A DNA stretch of 64,000 nucleotides from Botryococcus braunii. Its lineage: Eukaryota; Chlorophyta; Trebouxiophyceae. The position numbers and the translations under genes were made by a program. The stretch spans positions 118,501-182,500 of the forward strand of contig KV908548.1 in the NCBI GenBank assembly GCA_002005505.1, written 5' to 3'. The notes beneath the pieces are model-generated. The model saw nothing but the letters and a program-made list of their open reading frames with translations, ran no database searches and was not told the origin of the DNA. This document shows, one piece after another, positions 42,090-54,598 of this stretch (the stretch's first letter is position 1; every line of letters begins with the position of its first letter).

Positions 42090-44880
42090 ATCAGCATTCA
42101 TTGTTGTAGCAGCAAAATGAGCACACTTGCTAAGTCTATCCACGACAAATCAAATAGCATCATTTCCACTTGGGGTCTGTGGGAGGTTGCTAATAAAGTC
42201 CATAGACACACTTTGCCACTTCCTTGCTGGTATTTGTAAGGGGTGAAGAAGACCAGCAGGCAAAGTATTCGAGCCTTGACTCGTTGACAAGAGTCACAAT
42301 GAGCAACATAGGCTTTGACATCCTCATACATTCCCGGCCAATACCATTCCCTTGTGACAAGCTCGTACATGCGAGTTACTCCAGGGTGACCAACATGAGG
42401 TGGATCATGTAAAGCTTCCAAAATTCCACGTCGTAGGTTCTCCACGACAAGTTCCCCATCTTTCCTTTCCTCAAACAATGCAGGAACATATTTCCGTCCA
42501 TTCCTCTCCCAAAAGCCTCCCTTTAGACTAACCTTCCTTCTATTCGCACGCGCTGCCAACCACGGATCGTATGTGTAAGCCTTCTCAAGTTTTCCAAGTA
42601 GGGATTCGTACCCATCGGTCTCGCGGGTAAGCTCACTCGGGCTGGCCAACCCGATTTGCTCCATCGTGCCGAGGGAGCTTGGGGTCTCGTGAGCGGGCCC
42701 CGGGAGCGTGACCTTGGGGACCTTGCGGACCCGAGCTGTGAGGGTACCCTCGACATCCCGGCTGGAGGAGGTGAGGGAGTCCGGACTGGTGCGCCGACGC
42801 TTGCGCCGGAGGGCAGCCCCGGCCACAGCAGCCCCATTGTCCCTCCCCCCAGGTCCAGGGTGTTGAGTGAAGTGACACCTGGAGAGCGGATCCGCAATGT
42901 TGGTCTTGCCCGGTTCCCATACCCATTCAATCTCAAACTCCTGCAGGCGCTCGGCCCACCGAGCCCTCCGAGGACTAAGCCCCACCTGTTGACCCAAGAA
43001 GGTGTTGCACTTGTGATCCGTCACCACCGTTACTGGCTTACCTAACAAATAACATCTCCATTCCGTGAGAGCATACACTACAGCCAATAACTCCCGTTCC
43101 GTGGCACTGTAGTTCCTCTCGCTTGCTCCCAACTTTTTACTGAAATACGCACAAACCTTCCCATCTTGAAACAGCACAGCTCCCACGCCGTAATCGCATG
43201 CATCGCACACTACCTTAAATGGCCGACGTACGTCCGGGAGTGTTAAGATAGGGGCACTTACCAAAGCTTCCTTTATGTTGTCAAATGCTTCCTGTTGTTC
43301 CTGTCCCCACTTCCAAGGTGCTTTTGCCCCAGAGAGAGCTGTCAATGGGGTTGCTAGGATACTGTAGTTCTGAATAAACTTTCGAAAGTAATTAGACAAC
43401 CCAAGAAACCTCCTAACTTCCGTTACGTTTGTGGGCGTAGGCCACTCTTGCACCACCTTGACTTTACCCATATCCACTTCCAACCCATTTTCCCCAATGA
43501 TGTGTCCCAAGTATTTCAATTGTTTCTCAAAGAAAGAGCATTTGACAAGTTTTGCCAGGAGTTGGTGTTCGCGTAGACGGGTGAAAACTCTGTCCAACTG
43601 CAGAAGGTGTTCCTCTTCCGTTTTGCTATAAATGAGCACATCATCCAAGTATACAACCACAAAGCCTTCCCTTATAAAGTCGTGAAAAACCTCATTCATA
43701 AGCCGTTGAAATGTCGCGGGCGCGTTGGTCAAACCAAAGGGAAGTACAAGAAATTCGTACAAGCCAAAAGGGGTCCTGAAGGCAGTTTTAGGCACATCCT
43801 CGTTGCGAAGTCGCACTTGATGGTACCCAGACAACAAGTCCAAGCTCGAAAACACCTTGGCTCCCTTAAGCCTATCCAATAGATCATCAATTCTGGGGAG
43901 AGGGTACCTATCCGCGATGGTAATTTTATTCAGGGGACGGTAGTCTATTACCATACGCAAACTTCCATCCTTCTTTCTAACAAACAAAACAGGTGATGCA
44001 AATGGTGAGCAACTTGGCCTGATCAATCCCAATTTTAACAACTCATCAACCGTTTTTTCGCATTCCGCAAGCTCACTTGGAGCAAGACGGTACGCGGGCC
44101 TATTGGGGGGCCGATGTCCTTCTTCCAAATTTATTGTGTGAAACACTTCCCGCTCCGGGGGTAACCCCGGGAGTTGTTTTGCAAACAAGTCCTCATTTGC
44201 AAGTAACAAGTCTTTCAGGACCTGTGGCTTGCCTTCCAACATGTCATTTATTTGATGAGTGAAAGTCATACCGGTACTACTAGGGGGTTTTGTGACGACG
44301 GGGGTGTCGTCCATAGATTGGTCGGTGTCCGCCAGGTCGGCCTCACTTGAGGCGTCCTCCCCGGTGATGTCCACCAGTTCAGCCTGCTCATTCACAAGCA
44401 CAGTATACAAACAAACCTTCCAAACATCTTGACCCTTCCATCCTTTTCCATTCCTATCCTTCCTTCCTTCCTTCCTCTCTTGTGCTTGTAAACCCCAAAC
44501 AAGTTTTGGCCCCACTGGCAACGATGAATTTGCGTGTTTTAGGGTGACCCACTTCCCATTATGTCTAAATTGAGCAGCCTTCACACAAAAATCAATTGAG
44601 ACTCCTCTTTCTTCCATCCAGTCCTGCCCCAAAATCATGTCTACCCCATCAATCATGGCAGGGCTTACAATGAAGTTGTGACGGGAGGTTATACCAGGCT
44701 TGAGTGTAAACGACACATCTACCGTTCCTTTCGTATCGGACACACTTCCATCAGCAAGAGTCACGGATATGCATGCGGGTTTGTATCGCACCCCTAGCCC
44801 TTGCAAAGTATCACTTTTAATAAACGAATGAGATGCCCCACTATCAAACAACACTGAAAGGATTTCCCCTTAACATTCGC
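42090..44880 (-). pseudogene. gypsy K pro-pol: protease, RT, RNase H, truncated integrase
   Basis: Minus strand. Protease LFDSGASHSFIKSDTL (44854) with DMILGQDWM; linker; reverse transcriptase FASPVLFVRKKDGSLRMVID, SLDLLSGYHQVRL, FGLTNAPATFQ and YLDDVLIYS (about 43640); RNase H VVCDACDYGVGAVLF; integrase finger HVGHPGVTRMYEL...[10 protein letters not shown] one-base loss near 42272 shifts the frame. In the original frame TGA 42150-42152 (NDAI*FVVDRL) is shared with J, and homology ends after YTLAQLL. A second shift near 44870 separates gag-side sequence from the protease frame. It is defective, but the RT region is open over about 850 codons. Confidence 0.88.
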
Positions 44881-45258
44881 CGGAAAGGTCATAGCTAGCG
44901 GAGAGTCAGTAGTAACACTTCCGATGGTGAGTGTGGGTCTTGGGGGAACCACACAACATACAAAAGAGAATGGGTATACACTAGTTTGACCATTCATGTC
45001 CACCGCCTGTCCCTTCCTTCCTGAACACACTTCCACAATCCTTCCTTGCATACGGTGAGCATAGAGACTCTTACTTTTCCAAGTTTTCCTTCCCACAATG
45101 AAACAACAAGTGAGGGACGGGTTGCACCTTTGTTCCCATAAAAACTTGGAAATCTCAGATTCAGCCTTCCTAACATTTGGCACCACAAGGTTCACCCCTT
45201 CCTTTCCCAAATTGGAGGCCACAAGAGAGTGCAAAACATGCAAGCAAGTGGCATCCAT
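44880..45258 (-). other. gypsy K gag-protease spacer frame
   Basis: Minus-strand frame between the gag stop and the protease motif (MDATCLHVLHSLVASNLGKE and onward). It is out of frame with gag and shifts again just before LFDSGASHSF. It is probably the N-terminal part of the protease region (retropepsin substrate-free leader), broken by a one-base change near 44870. Confidence 0.55.
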
Positions 45259-45269
45259 GGCTTCAGAAT

Positions 45270-46493
45270 TTACTTTTGAGGATTATGCCCCGGCCCTTTT
45301 CCCTTCCAATGTGCTCCCCGGCCACCACGGCCCTTCCACTGCCCACCTCGAGCTTGATTAGAGGGAAGAGGAGGTGGGGGCAATTGACTGTCGCGCCTGC
45401 TCTTCCTTTGCAAGTAGTCCCGCTTGGCCTGACATTGCCATTGCTCGTGACCAAAGTTTTTGCAGAAATAACACTGGCGCTCGGAGGGGACGCTTGTCCG
45501 AGAAACTAACTTCCCACCAACGTTGTGTCCGACGGCTCCAAGCACAGGCCCCTGGGTGAATCCCGGAAAGTATGCCGGCGTGCTTGTTGGAGTCCTCTTC
45601 ACAACGTTGAGAACCTTCCTTCCTTCCTGTCCCCTCAGCATCCCCCCTGATTTTAAGTTGCTTTCATATTGCACCACATAAGTGCACAATGAATCTAGGC
45701 TTGTGAACCTGACACCAGTTTGAGGGTTAACTGTGCAAGCAACTCTAATAGGAGCATTCAGGCCTTTGAGGAACATATATATTTTATCATTTTCGCAGAT
45801 GTCATATTTGGTTTCTACATCACTCAACAAGGTAATAAACCTTTCTATGTATCTTTCAACGCTTTCTTGCCCTTGATAAACATGGTCTAATTTTTGCCGG
45901 GCAGCCATAACCAACTCTGTAGAGTCGTATCGATTTCCCATAAAATTTTTAAAGTCTTCCCATGTTGGCTCTGTTTGACCTCCTTCCCTTTCCTTCCTTT
46001 TGAAGTATGTCCCCCACACCTTTGTAGGTCGCTCCTCCATACATTGCAGCGCGACTGCCACCCTCTTGTCCCTTGACACATTTGAAATGTTCACATATGA
46101 TTCCACCTTACTAGCAAAGAATTGGAAGCTTCCTTTTTTTCCTGTAAACATGGCTGGTGTAGGCACACGCACGACGTTAGTGATGGATGACGTCCGCTTG
46201 GATGCTCGTTCTCCCTCCAAGGCCTCAATCCGCTTCAATAACCGTAGAATTAGGGATTTAGTCTTATTTTGCTTCAAGGGTGTCTTCAAAGGAGTGGGTT
46301 TGGGTTTCGTTTTGGGTGTGGTCGGTTTGGGCGATGGGGCCAATTGCAATTCCGTTTCGGACTCGTCTTCCAAAAGATCATCGACTTCAATACCTTCCTT
46401 TTCCAAACCTTCCAAAATCTCTTTCTCTTTAAGAGGGAGACCGGAGTACTTGCTTCCTTTCCGTTTAACCGCCATCATATTGCAATGGAACAA
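45270..46493 (-). CDS. gypsy K gag
   Basis: An intact 407-residue gag on the minus strand. Charged N-terminus (EGLEKEGIEVDDLLED), PT/K-rich linker, capsid-like region (PAMFTGKKGSFQFFASKVESY, YIERFITLLSDVETKYDI, FLKGLNAPIRVACTVNPQTG), zinc knuckle CYFCKNFGHEQWQC, and a basic Gly/Arg-rich tail (GGQWKGRGGRGAHWKG) that J has lost. Stop TAA at 45270-45272; protease-pol is in another frame downstream, so frameshifting or independent initiation would be needed. Confidence 0.85.
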   Translation of the reverse strand: MFHCNMMAVKRKGSKYSGLPLKEKEILEGLEKEGIEVDDLLEDESETELQLAPSPKPTTPKTKPKPTPLKTPLKQNKTKSLILRLLKRIEALEGERASKRTSSITNVVRVPTPAMFTGKKGSFQFFASKVESYVNISNVSRDKRVAVALQCMEERPTKVWGTYFKRKEREGGQTEPTWEDFKNFMGNRYDSTELVMAARQKLDHVYQGQESVERYIERFITLLSDVETKYDICENDKIYMFLKGLNAPIRVACTVNPQTGVRFTSLDSLCTYVVQYESNLKSGGMLRGQEGRKVLNVVKRTPTSTPAYFPGFTQGPVLGAVGHNVGGKLVSRTSVPSERQCYFCKNFGHEQWQCQAKRDYLQRKSRRDSQLPPPPLPSNQARGGQWKGRGGRGAHWKGKGPGHNPQK

Positions 46494-46542
46494 TGCATTT
46501 ACAACCTTCCCTACGTCTCCCTTCGGTTCGAGGCTCTAACCG

Positions 46543-46557
46543 CCTCGCCGATACCAA
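46543..46557 (-). promoter_or_regulatory. gypsy K primer-binding site
   Basis: On the minus strand TTGGTATCGGCGAGG follows the LTR, identical to J. Confidence 0.5.
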
Positions 46558-47027
46558 TATAACGAAGTGAGACGTGTAACTAAGGTTTATAACAAGCTAA
46601 GCAAGGGTTTCAGGCAAGGGTGACACCGAAGGTAGAAATCGAAGTTCCAATCCGTTACAAGTTCGCAGCCCTCCTCACGCAGGTCGTCCGAGTCTCCAAA
46701 GAACAATATATAATGAACAATGTAGAGAATGCTAGATGTCTCACTCGTAGCAGCAAACCCAAAGACAATGATCGCCACCCGAGTTCCTAGTCCACCTATG
46801 CGCGGATCCGGCTACGTCGTCCCTCTACGAGATGCTCTCGCGAGCATAACGATATGGATGACGAGAGGAGACCCACTAGGATATTACAGTCATGTTCCTA
46901 CACACAAGGACAACGAGATCTACTCGTATCCCAAAGGGCACGAAGAAACATGAACTACGCGCACACTTACGTGCTTACGCGCACATCCTACGTGAGACGC
47001 GTCGCGCTGACGCGGCACCTCACTACA
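46558..47027 (-). repeat. gypsy K 5' LTR
   Basis: 470 bp. It ends CGTTATA instead of CGTTAAA and otherwise nearly matches the 3' LTR. The right target copy CATGA follows at 47028-47032. Confidence 0.9.
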
Positions 47028-49908
47028 CATGATCATAATGGCCAAAAGGGACACGGAAAGCAGTTTTTGGAACATCTTCCTCTTGCAAGCGAATTTGATG
47101 ATAGCCAGAGATCTCTAGAGTAAATCAAGACTTGTAAAGCACACAGCACCTTGCAGTTTATCAAGCAACTCATCAATCCGCGGGAGAGGATAACGATCAG
47201 GAACAGTAATGCGGTTCAACCCACGATAGTCGATAACCATACGCAATGTATCATCATTTTTCTTTACAAACAGAACAGGGCTGCTAAACGGACTGCAACT
47301 TGGCTGAATCAATCCCTGCTCAAGAAGTTCAGCAACCTGTTTCTGTGCTTCTAGCAACTCAGGCAAAGCTAAACGGTAACCAGGTCGAGATGGAGGCACA
47401 TGTTCACTATACAATGGGATAGTGTGGAACAGATGTCTGTCAGGGGGTAGGCCCTCTAATTTCTCAGAAAAGACATCACTGAACTCAGCGTGAAGGTGTT
47501 GACAAATGGGGTGATTCAATCCACTTTTATCAGAAGGGACATCGGCCTTGTTTGTAGGCCCAAAAGCAGGTTCGAACTCTTTAACATCATGATCATAACC
47601 GCTATGCCCTTCGTTACACGCTTCGTTGCCCTCTTGCATATCAGCATGTTCATGCCCTTGCCCATCCGAGCGTGTCTCATTATCATGCCCTTCATTCTTG
47701 CTTACCATGCCCACAAACACTGACAGCCTTGCTTCATACAGCGCGCCAAATGCCGCGCAGAGATGACAGGGGACTTCTTTGTAGCGCTCTTAGCAGTAGC
47801 AGAAATAGACTTAACAATCACGCCTCGCCCTCTGTTCCAAAATGTACACGTATCTTCCGCTACATCAATCTTGGCCTTATAGCGTTTAAGAGAATCCATG
47901 CCCAACAAGACATCACAGTCACCAGCCAATTTGGTAGCACATAGTAAGTATATACTTACATATATGCACACAAGGCAAAGACTTTAAACCTGTTCGCAAC
48001 TTCACTTGATGCACCACTTTCGCAATGTCACCCGTGGCCACTTCCACTTCCATTTCATCCACTTGTTGCGGGGTTATGTTCACTCGCTTCAGAAATTCTG
48101 CCCAGATGAATGAGAGTTCTCCCCCGGTATCAACTGCACAATCAGCGGTTGCCCCTGCAACCATACCGCGCAGGACCATTTGCGCTTCGGGGTGCTCTTT
48201 TCTCACCATTGATATACTGGGCCTTTTCTTGTCATACCACACTTCTAAAGACCATGGGGCCACAATTTTCTCTTCCCCATGCGCACTTTTCAAAGCTACA
48301 CTTTCGTTGCGCCTCCCCTCCATAATTCTCTCTTTACTTTGTAAAAGGGGAGCAACACTTACTGCCTTAGCAACTCGTTTGGGCAAAACAAAATAAGCGC
48401 CAATCTGACGGGCATTCTTCTTCTAGGCATTATACTCGGAGAGCACTTCATGGGCTTTTTTGGGCTTAAGCACAAACGTACACACATGACCATCTTGCAG
48501 GTTCACTTGGGGTTATCTTCACAAACAAGGATTTCAATTCCAGGTCCCCATTCCAAACAAACATGAGCAGCCACAAGTTTCGAGAAAGATAAGTCTTCAT
48601 ACCAACCAAAGCGTCCACGCCCACGAGATGGTCCACGCCCACTCGGTGCATTGCCGCGACCAGAATTCGGGGGACCGGCGTGATGTGCTGGGGCTTGGGG
48701 TACCTGCGTAGATCCTTGCGAGAACCGGGGAGTCATAGGGCACTCGGACTGCTTGTGCCCAGGGAGGCCACACCCATAGCAAATAAGCGGAGTGGACTGG
48801 GAAGGAAAAGACCCATGATGAAAACCGGGGACATGGCGATGATGCCAGCGATCACCGCGATCAAAACCGCGACCATGAGCACGAAACCCACGAGCCTTAA
48901 ACACACCGCGAGTTCGACCAAACCCACGATCAAAAGGACCAAACCCACGCCCGAACCCACGATAGGAATGGTGATTTGAAGGAAACATATCAGAACCGCG
49001 CGAACGAAACCCTTCTGCAATAGTGTCATCGAGCCCATGAGCGATCTAGTAGAGCTCAATATACGAATCAAAAGCACGGCCAGTTTTGTGATTAATGCGA
49101 CACTGAGAATGCAACGATGCACGCAACCCATTGAGAAAATTCGTAACCTTCTCATTCTCAGTGACCTCCCCACCAGGCATGGAATTCAGATCGGCAAGAG
49201 CGGAGATAAACTCCAAGGCATACTCCTGAACAGACTTCGAGCCTTGACGAACCCCCTGCCAGTGGCGGCGGGCCTTCGTCACCCCTACATTCTTGTCATA
49301 AAAATCAACAGGAACTGCTGAAAATCTTCGAAAGTAGGGGAAGCATGAATTACGACATACGAGGACCAGTGACCCTGAATGTTGGGAGACAGAAATGAGA
49401 CGCCAACGCGAAGCTTTTGCTGGTCATCGTTGATTCCCTGTGCCTCAACATAATTTTTAACAATAGCAACCCAGTGCCTAGTATTATTTCCCGTGAACAC
49501 CGGCGGCTTGCCTAACGCATTAGACGGAAGCTTGTGCGGGACACTGCAGGATCCCGAGCAACCTCCGTCATAAAAACCTTGCGCGCATAACTTGTAGCCC
49601 AGACAAGACGAAAAGCAGCAAGAGCACCTATCTTCAGAAATTTAACAGTAGCGACATAAAACTGGGCAATCGAACTAATGATCAGATCCGTATGATCGCC
49701 AACATCGTAGTTATCGCGCGCCACCTCGACCTTACACTTCGCCATCAGTTCATCAAAATCCTTCCTACGAAACCTTGGGTAGTTACTATCAAGCGTGAGA
49801 TCCAGCGCATCAAGCTCGGCAATAACTTGGGCCGCCTCCAACTTCTCACAGTACGAGGTAACCAACGTGGTGAAAGTAGCTGCCGACATTTTACCCAACA
49901 GGTAGATA
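47028..49908 (-). pseudogene. gypsy I 5' part: gag, protease, RT start
   Basis: Minus strand. Gag begins at ATG about 49890 (MSAATFTTLVTSYCEKL) and shows MFTGNNTRHWVAIVKNYVEAQG, ALADLNSMPGGEVTENEKVTN, a Gly/Arg-rich stretch (RGFGRGFGPFDRGFGRTRG) and zinc knuckle CYGCGLPGHKQSEC (about 48780). Protease: CAVDTGGELSFIWAEFL (about 48150) and DVLLGMDSLKRY. Then an acidic/His-rich linker and RT start: FSSPVLFVKKNDDTLRMVID, DRYPLPRIDELLDKLQG, CFTSLDLL, PKTAFRVPFGHYD, interrupted by K. Several frameshifts occur (near 49505, 49284, 49000, 48480, 47940, 47720, 47115). No 5' LTR is present; the element ends abruptly at copia B' sequence near 49908. Confidence 0.82.
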
Positions 49909-52900
49909 CTCAATATTCAGGCATGTTCAAGGTTGCTTGGAATTGATGAATTTAAGGCCCCCTCACCATCAGTCAATCTTATCAATCCAGTCAGAGGTCC
50001 CCCTCGTCCCAGGAACGCTCCAGGATCCAGGCCACCGGGGATGCCAGAAGATCTACCTGACAACTTCAGGGGCTGCTGGCACTGCTTGGAAGATGGACAT
50101 ACCAGAAACGTGTGTCCAAAACTTATAGCTCAGAAAGAAAAAAGGGCTGCCCTCATTTCAGCACGCAAGAATCAAGCCAATCCAGTTGGAGGTATTGCAT
50201 TGGGGGACTCCTCTGACTCAGGTAATCCATTCTCTAGATGGGTGGTAGACTCAGGAGCCTCAACACACATATGCAATGATGTTAGACTAATGCAAAACAT
50301 TCACTGGTACACACAGCCAAAGGGTCTAAATTTGGCAACTGGTGAACATGTTGCACAACGCAAGGCATGTGGTTCTGTGTGCTTAGTAGATGAAATGGGG
50401 AACATGTGTAAACTTAAAAATGTAGAATATGTACCTACTGCAATTGAAAATTTGTTGTCGGTCTCTAGTGCAGTAACAGATGGCATCATGTTTACAAACA
50501 ATTCACATGGAGAGATTATCAGTATGTACAGTAATGCCTCAAAATTCATCTCTGAAGTCAGAAAAGAAAGAGGACTGTACTTTGTTTACTGCTTGTGCTG
50601 CAAAATTCAGCTCTCACATAGTGTTGGATATGCTCACAAATGCTCTGAATATGATTTGTGGCATCAACGCTTAGGACATCCAGGAAGTAAAAACCTGGAA
50701 CGACTGCAGACTGAGGATATGGTGAAGGGAATAGCTACATCTCTGTCTCCTTGCTTACATGGTCATTCACTGTGTGATGTGTGTGTGATGGGCAAGCAGA
50801 CTAAAGAGAGCTACTAAAGATCCCCAGTATCAGCAACTGAACGTCTTCAGCTGTTGCACTTGGATGTAATTGGTGAGCTACCAATTCCAGGAGCTGAGGG
50901 TGAACGCTACATGCTCACAGTACTAGACGATTACTCTAGAGCTGGTGAATCCGTAGCTTTGACTTCCAAGTCCCAGGTGGGTGGTGCTGTTAAGTCAATC
51001 ATCCTGTACTTGGAAAATCAGACTAATCACAATGTTAAGGTGGTTAGGTCTGATAGGGGAAGTGAGTTTGTAAATGCTGACTTGCTTGACTTTTTTCAGT
51101 CTAAAGGGATCAGACATGAAACGTCTGCTCCTTATACCCCTCAACAAAATGGAAGAGCAGAACGTTTTAACAGATCCTTGAAGGAGAAAGTTAGAATGCT
51201 TCTTTTGCAGGCAAAAGCTCCACAGAGCATGTGGGCGGATGCACTTCCAACAGCTGTTAGGTTGTTAAATCTCAGAGCAGTAAAGGGGAAGACAGCCACT
51301 CCCTATGAACTGCTGTTTGGGAGGAAACCATCAGTGCACTACTTAAGAGTGTGGGGATGCTTGGCGTTTATCAAAATACCAGATAAGGATCTGTCAGCCT
51401 TTTCGGCTAGATCTGAGGCTGGGATGTTTGTGGGATATGAGCCTGCATCAAAGGCCTACAGAGTTAAGGTGGGGAACAAGGTAAAGGTGTCAAAGAACGT
51501 CAAATTCTTTGAAGACAAATTAGGAATTCATGCTCTCACTCCCAGTAATTCTCTCACTGCTGAATTCTCCCAGGAGATAAGTTTTGAACAAGTTCACTGG
51601 GAACATGCAAAATCCAGTGTCACATGCACCAGACAGTTCAGGTGAAGAATCAGATAATCAACCTCCTGCTGAAACCAGTGACTCATTTGAGGAAATGCAA
51701 GGTGGTGCCAGGAATGGTGGAGGTAGATACGAACTGAGGCAAACGTTGGCAGATTCAGACAGGTATGTTCCGGGTACATACCACATTGGGGAAGCGCCAG
51801 TCACATATGCATCAGAAATAATCCCTCCAAATCAAAATGGTGCACAAGAGCAAGTGAAATTATCATCCAAGAATATCAAGGTTCCAGAGGACTGGTGGGA
51901 GGCTAAAAAAATCCCCACAGTGGCCATATTGGTTAGAAGCCATGAATGAAGAGATGGATTCTATAGACTCTCATGAAACATTTGAATATTGTGAGAGACC
52001 CTCTGATGCCAAAATTATTCCTTTAAAATGGGTCTATGCTCTAAAGACTGACAGTTTTGGTGATATTGTCAGATTTAAGGCGAGACTGGTGGCACAAGGT
52101 TGCAAGCAAAGGCCAGGTGTTGACTACTTTGAAACCTTCGCTCCAGTAAGTACACACACATTTAGGAGGGTGCTGTTAAATCTGGCTACGTCAAATGGGT
52201 GGAAAGTTCACCAAGTTGATGTGAAAACAGCATTCCTAAATGGAACACTAGATGAGGAAGTGTATGTAGCCCAACCTCCATGTTTCTTTAATGGCGATTC
52301 TAATGTTGTGTGCAAGCTACTAAGATCTTTGTATGGTCTGAAGCAAGCACCACGTGCATGGCACAAGTGTCTGGTTGAAGAGCTTGGAAAATTTGGGTTT
52401 ATAGCCTGTCAAAGTGATCCAGCGCTCTTCATCAACAAGGAGTCATTCAAGTCATACGTATACTTGTTGGTATGAGTGGATGATTTGCTGATTGTGAGTG
52501 AGGATGTGGAATGTATTCAGTGTGTTAAGCAACAGCTGACTAGTATATTCTCAATTCACGATCTTGGTGAGATAAAGTCATTTTTGGGCTGTGAAATCAA
52601 GATAAATGAATCCTCACGTACTCTGAAAATGAACAATGTCCTGAAAATTGAGAAATTGGTGGAAGAGTATGGGCTGCCTGATCAGGGGAAGGAGGTTGAT
52701 ACACCCATGTCAGGTTCCTTCTTGCCTACCCAAATGCCTGAACCTCCTAAAGGGATGACTGGAGAGCAGATTGGATCAGGAATTCCCTTACCAGAAGGTC
52801 ACAGGTATTTAGAATTAATTGGTTCACTACAGTATTTGTCAACAACTACAAGGCCTGATATTTCTCAAGCTGTGGGGATGTTGAGCAGATTTAGAGGACA

Positions 52901-53459
52901 GCCAACAACATCCCATTGGAATGGAGCAATTAGAATACTGAGATACCTCAACTGCACCAAATACATGGGAAATAGGTATACTGGAACAAATAAAAATGAA
53001 CTGGTATGCTTTGTGGATGCAGATTTTGCAGGTGATCTGGACAGTAGAAAATCCACAACTGGGTTTGTGTTTCTATTGAACGGATCTGCTGTATCCTGGT
53101 CAAGTAAGAGGCAAACTTCCATAGCAACATCCACTGTGGAGTCTGAATACATTGCTGTGAGTGCAGCAGTGAAAGAAGCCATGTGGGTGGGAAGTATGCT
53201 CTGTGAGTTGGGAGAAGAGATCACATGTGTAACCATGTATTGTGATAATCAGGGGTGTGTGTCAAACCTGAGAAATCACATGGTCTCTAAACACACTAAA
53301 CACATCAGTGTGAGTTACCATCATGCACGAGAGAAGGTGGTTTGGGGTCAGATAGATCCTACATATGTGCCAACTACTGAAAATGTAGCTGACATGTTCA
53401 CAAAGCCACTAGCATCTACTGTGTTTGAAAGGCATCGTAACATGTTGGGAATGCAGTAA
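49909..53459 (+). pseudogene. copia B' gag-pol (truncated, few lesions)
   Basis: SRLLGIDEFKAP, zinc knuckle CWHCLEDGHTRNVC, protease VDSGASTHICND, pre-integrase DLWHQRLGHPGSKNLERLQ, integrase CDVCVMGK, then TAA 50815-50817 (Gln position), LDVIGELPIPG, SAPYTPQQNGRAERFN. Frameshifts near 51605 and 51915. Reverse transcriptase [55 protein letters not shown] 52473-52475 just before VDDLLIV (the Tyr of YVDD is lost in the change), then RNase H SKRQTSIATSTVESEY and VADMFTKPLA to TAA 53457-53459. It is better preserved than element B. Confidence 0.9.
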
Positions 53460-53497
53460 CTGATTGTTGGCATGTCCTGAAAGTACAAGGGGAAGAT

Positions 53498-54598
53498 TGT
53501 TGGAATTTGTGTACTGTCAGGACAATCCAAGGATGACAAATTTTAACCTGAATAAATTAGCTGTATAGTTGACCATGTGTTCAACTCAAGGGAAACTCTT
53601 TGATAAACAGCCAGTGGCCTTTATGGCCACAAGTAGTAATGGATAAAGTATCGAAGAACATGGTAGAGAAGGACTTTCCTGTTGTTTGTGGCTATTAAAA
53701 ATGAGTTTATCCTAATTGTTAATAACGTGATAAAATCAATTAGGATAAGGGCCAATTTCCAAGGCTCTGAACCTCAACTCTGATACGAATTCATGAAAAG
53801 GGCCAGAACAGCGCAAGTCAACGCGCTGGTCTGATAATACTAGGAGCGACTGACCGAAGTCTCAAGCAGTCAATCCGTTGTGTTTGTGAAACGTCTTTGT
53901 TGTCTCAGACACTGACTCTCAGCCTGATCTCAATTAACTCTCATCTGTGTTGGCATCGTGGATGCATTGTGTCAGATCAAGAGGAGATCAGACTGGTGAG
54001 GCGCACGTTTGTCGCTTATGCTATTCTAGCCGCCATAAGTGCTGCTTTATTGAACTTAACTAAGAAAGTATTCTTGGTAATGTGCAGGCCTGTTAAACTG
54101 CTTCCATCATACAATGTTGTTGATGTTGAAAGTATTTACTTACTTGGTAAGCAGTTTACGCTGCACGTTGGTTTGCAGACAAGTAACCGCATTTGAATTA
54201 CCAGCAAGATACTGATTGTGTAACATGCACAGGATGACACATGCATATGTCTCATCATCTGTGATTTATAATATTAAATACAAACTGGATCTTGCAGGTA
54301 ATCGTTAGATAGACCAGTGTCGTATACTACCCGGTGTAAGTCAATCCGTTGTGTTTGTGAAACGTCTTTGTTGTCTCAAACACTGACTCTCAGCCTGATC
54401 TCAATTAACTCTCATCTGTGTTGGCATCGTGGATGCATTGTGTCAGATCAAGAGGAGATCAGACTGGCCTGTTAAACTGCTTCCATCATACAATGTTGTT
54501 GATGTTGAAAGTATTTACTTACTTGGATGACACATGCATATGTCTCATTATCTGTGATTTATAATATTAAATGCAAACTGGATCTTGCAGGATCCACA
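53498..54598 (+). repeat. copia B' 3' LTR with unspliced and spliced modules
   Basis: 1101 bp. Module U: exon 1 53869-53995 (127), intron 1 53996-54087 (GTGAGG...TGTGCAG), exon 2 54088-54146 (59), intron 2 54147-54232 (GTAAGC...TGCACAG), exon 3 54233-54297 (65). Module S: 54340-54466 (127), 54467-54525 (59), 54526-54590 (65), then GATCCACA. Exon changes specific to B' (for example CCATCATACAATG in exon 2) are present in both U and S. Confidence 0.92.

Larger units (their letters stand above)
40804..47027 (-). mobile_element. gypsy K, LTR element lacking the integrase core
   Basis: A minus-strand gypsy with two 470-bp LTRs (46558-47027 and 40804-41273), primer site 46543-46557 and a perfect target duplication CATGA (40799-40803, 47028-47032) in gypsy I. 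It is longer than J because it keeps the end of gag and the protease. It shares with J a TGA in integrase and the loss of the rest of the integrase. Confidence 0.92.
49909..54598 (+). mobile_element. copia B' (second copy of family B, 5' truncated)
   Basis: Starts inside gag at the same point as 8440 in element B, runs through pol to 53459, and ends with a 3' LTR (53498-54598). It has diverged from B by many substitutions. Its 5' LTR, primer site, upstream ORF and most of gag are missing where gypsy I abuts. The 3' side is inserted in an inverted copia H LTR, with ATAAG at 54599-54603 as the expected target copy. Confidence 0.9.
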
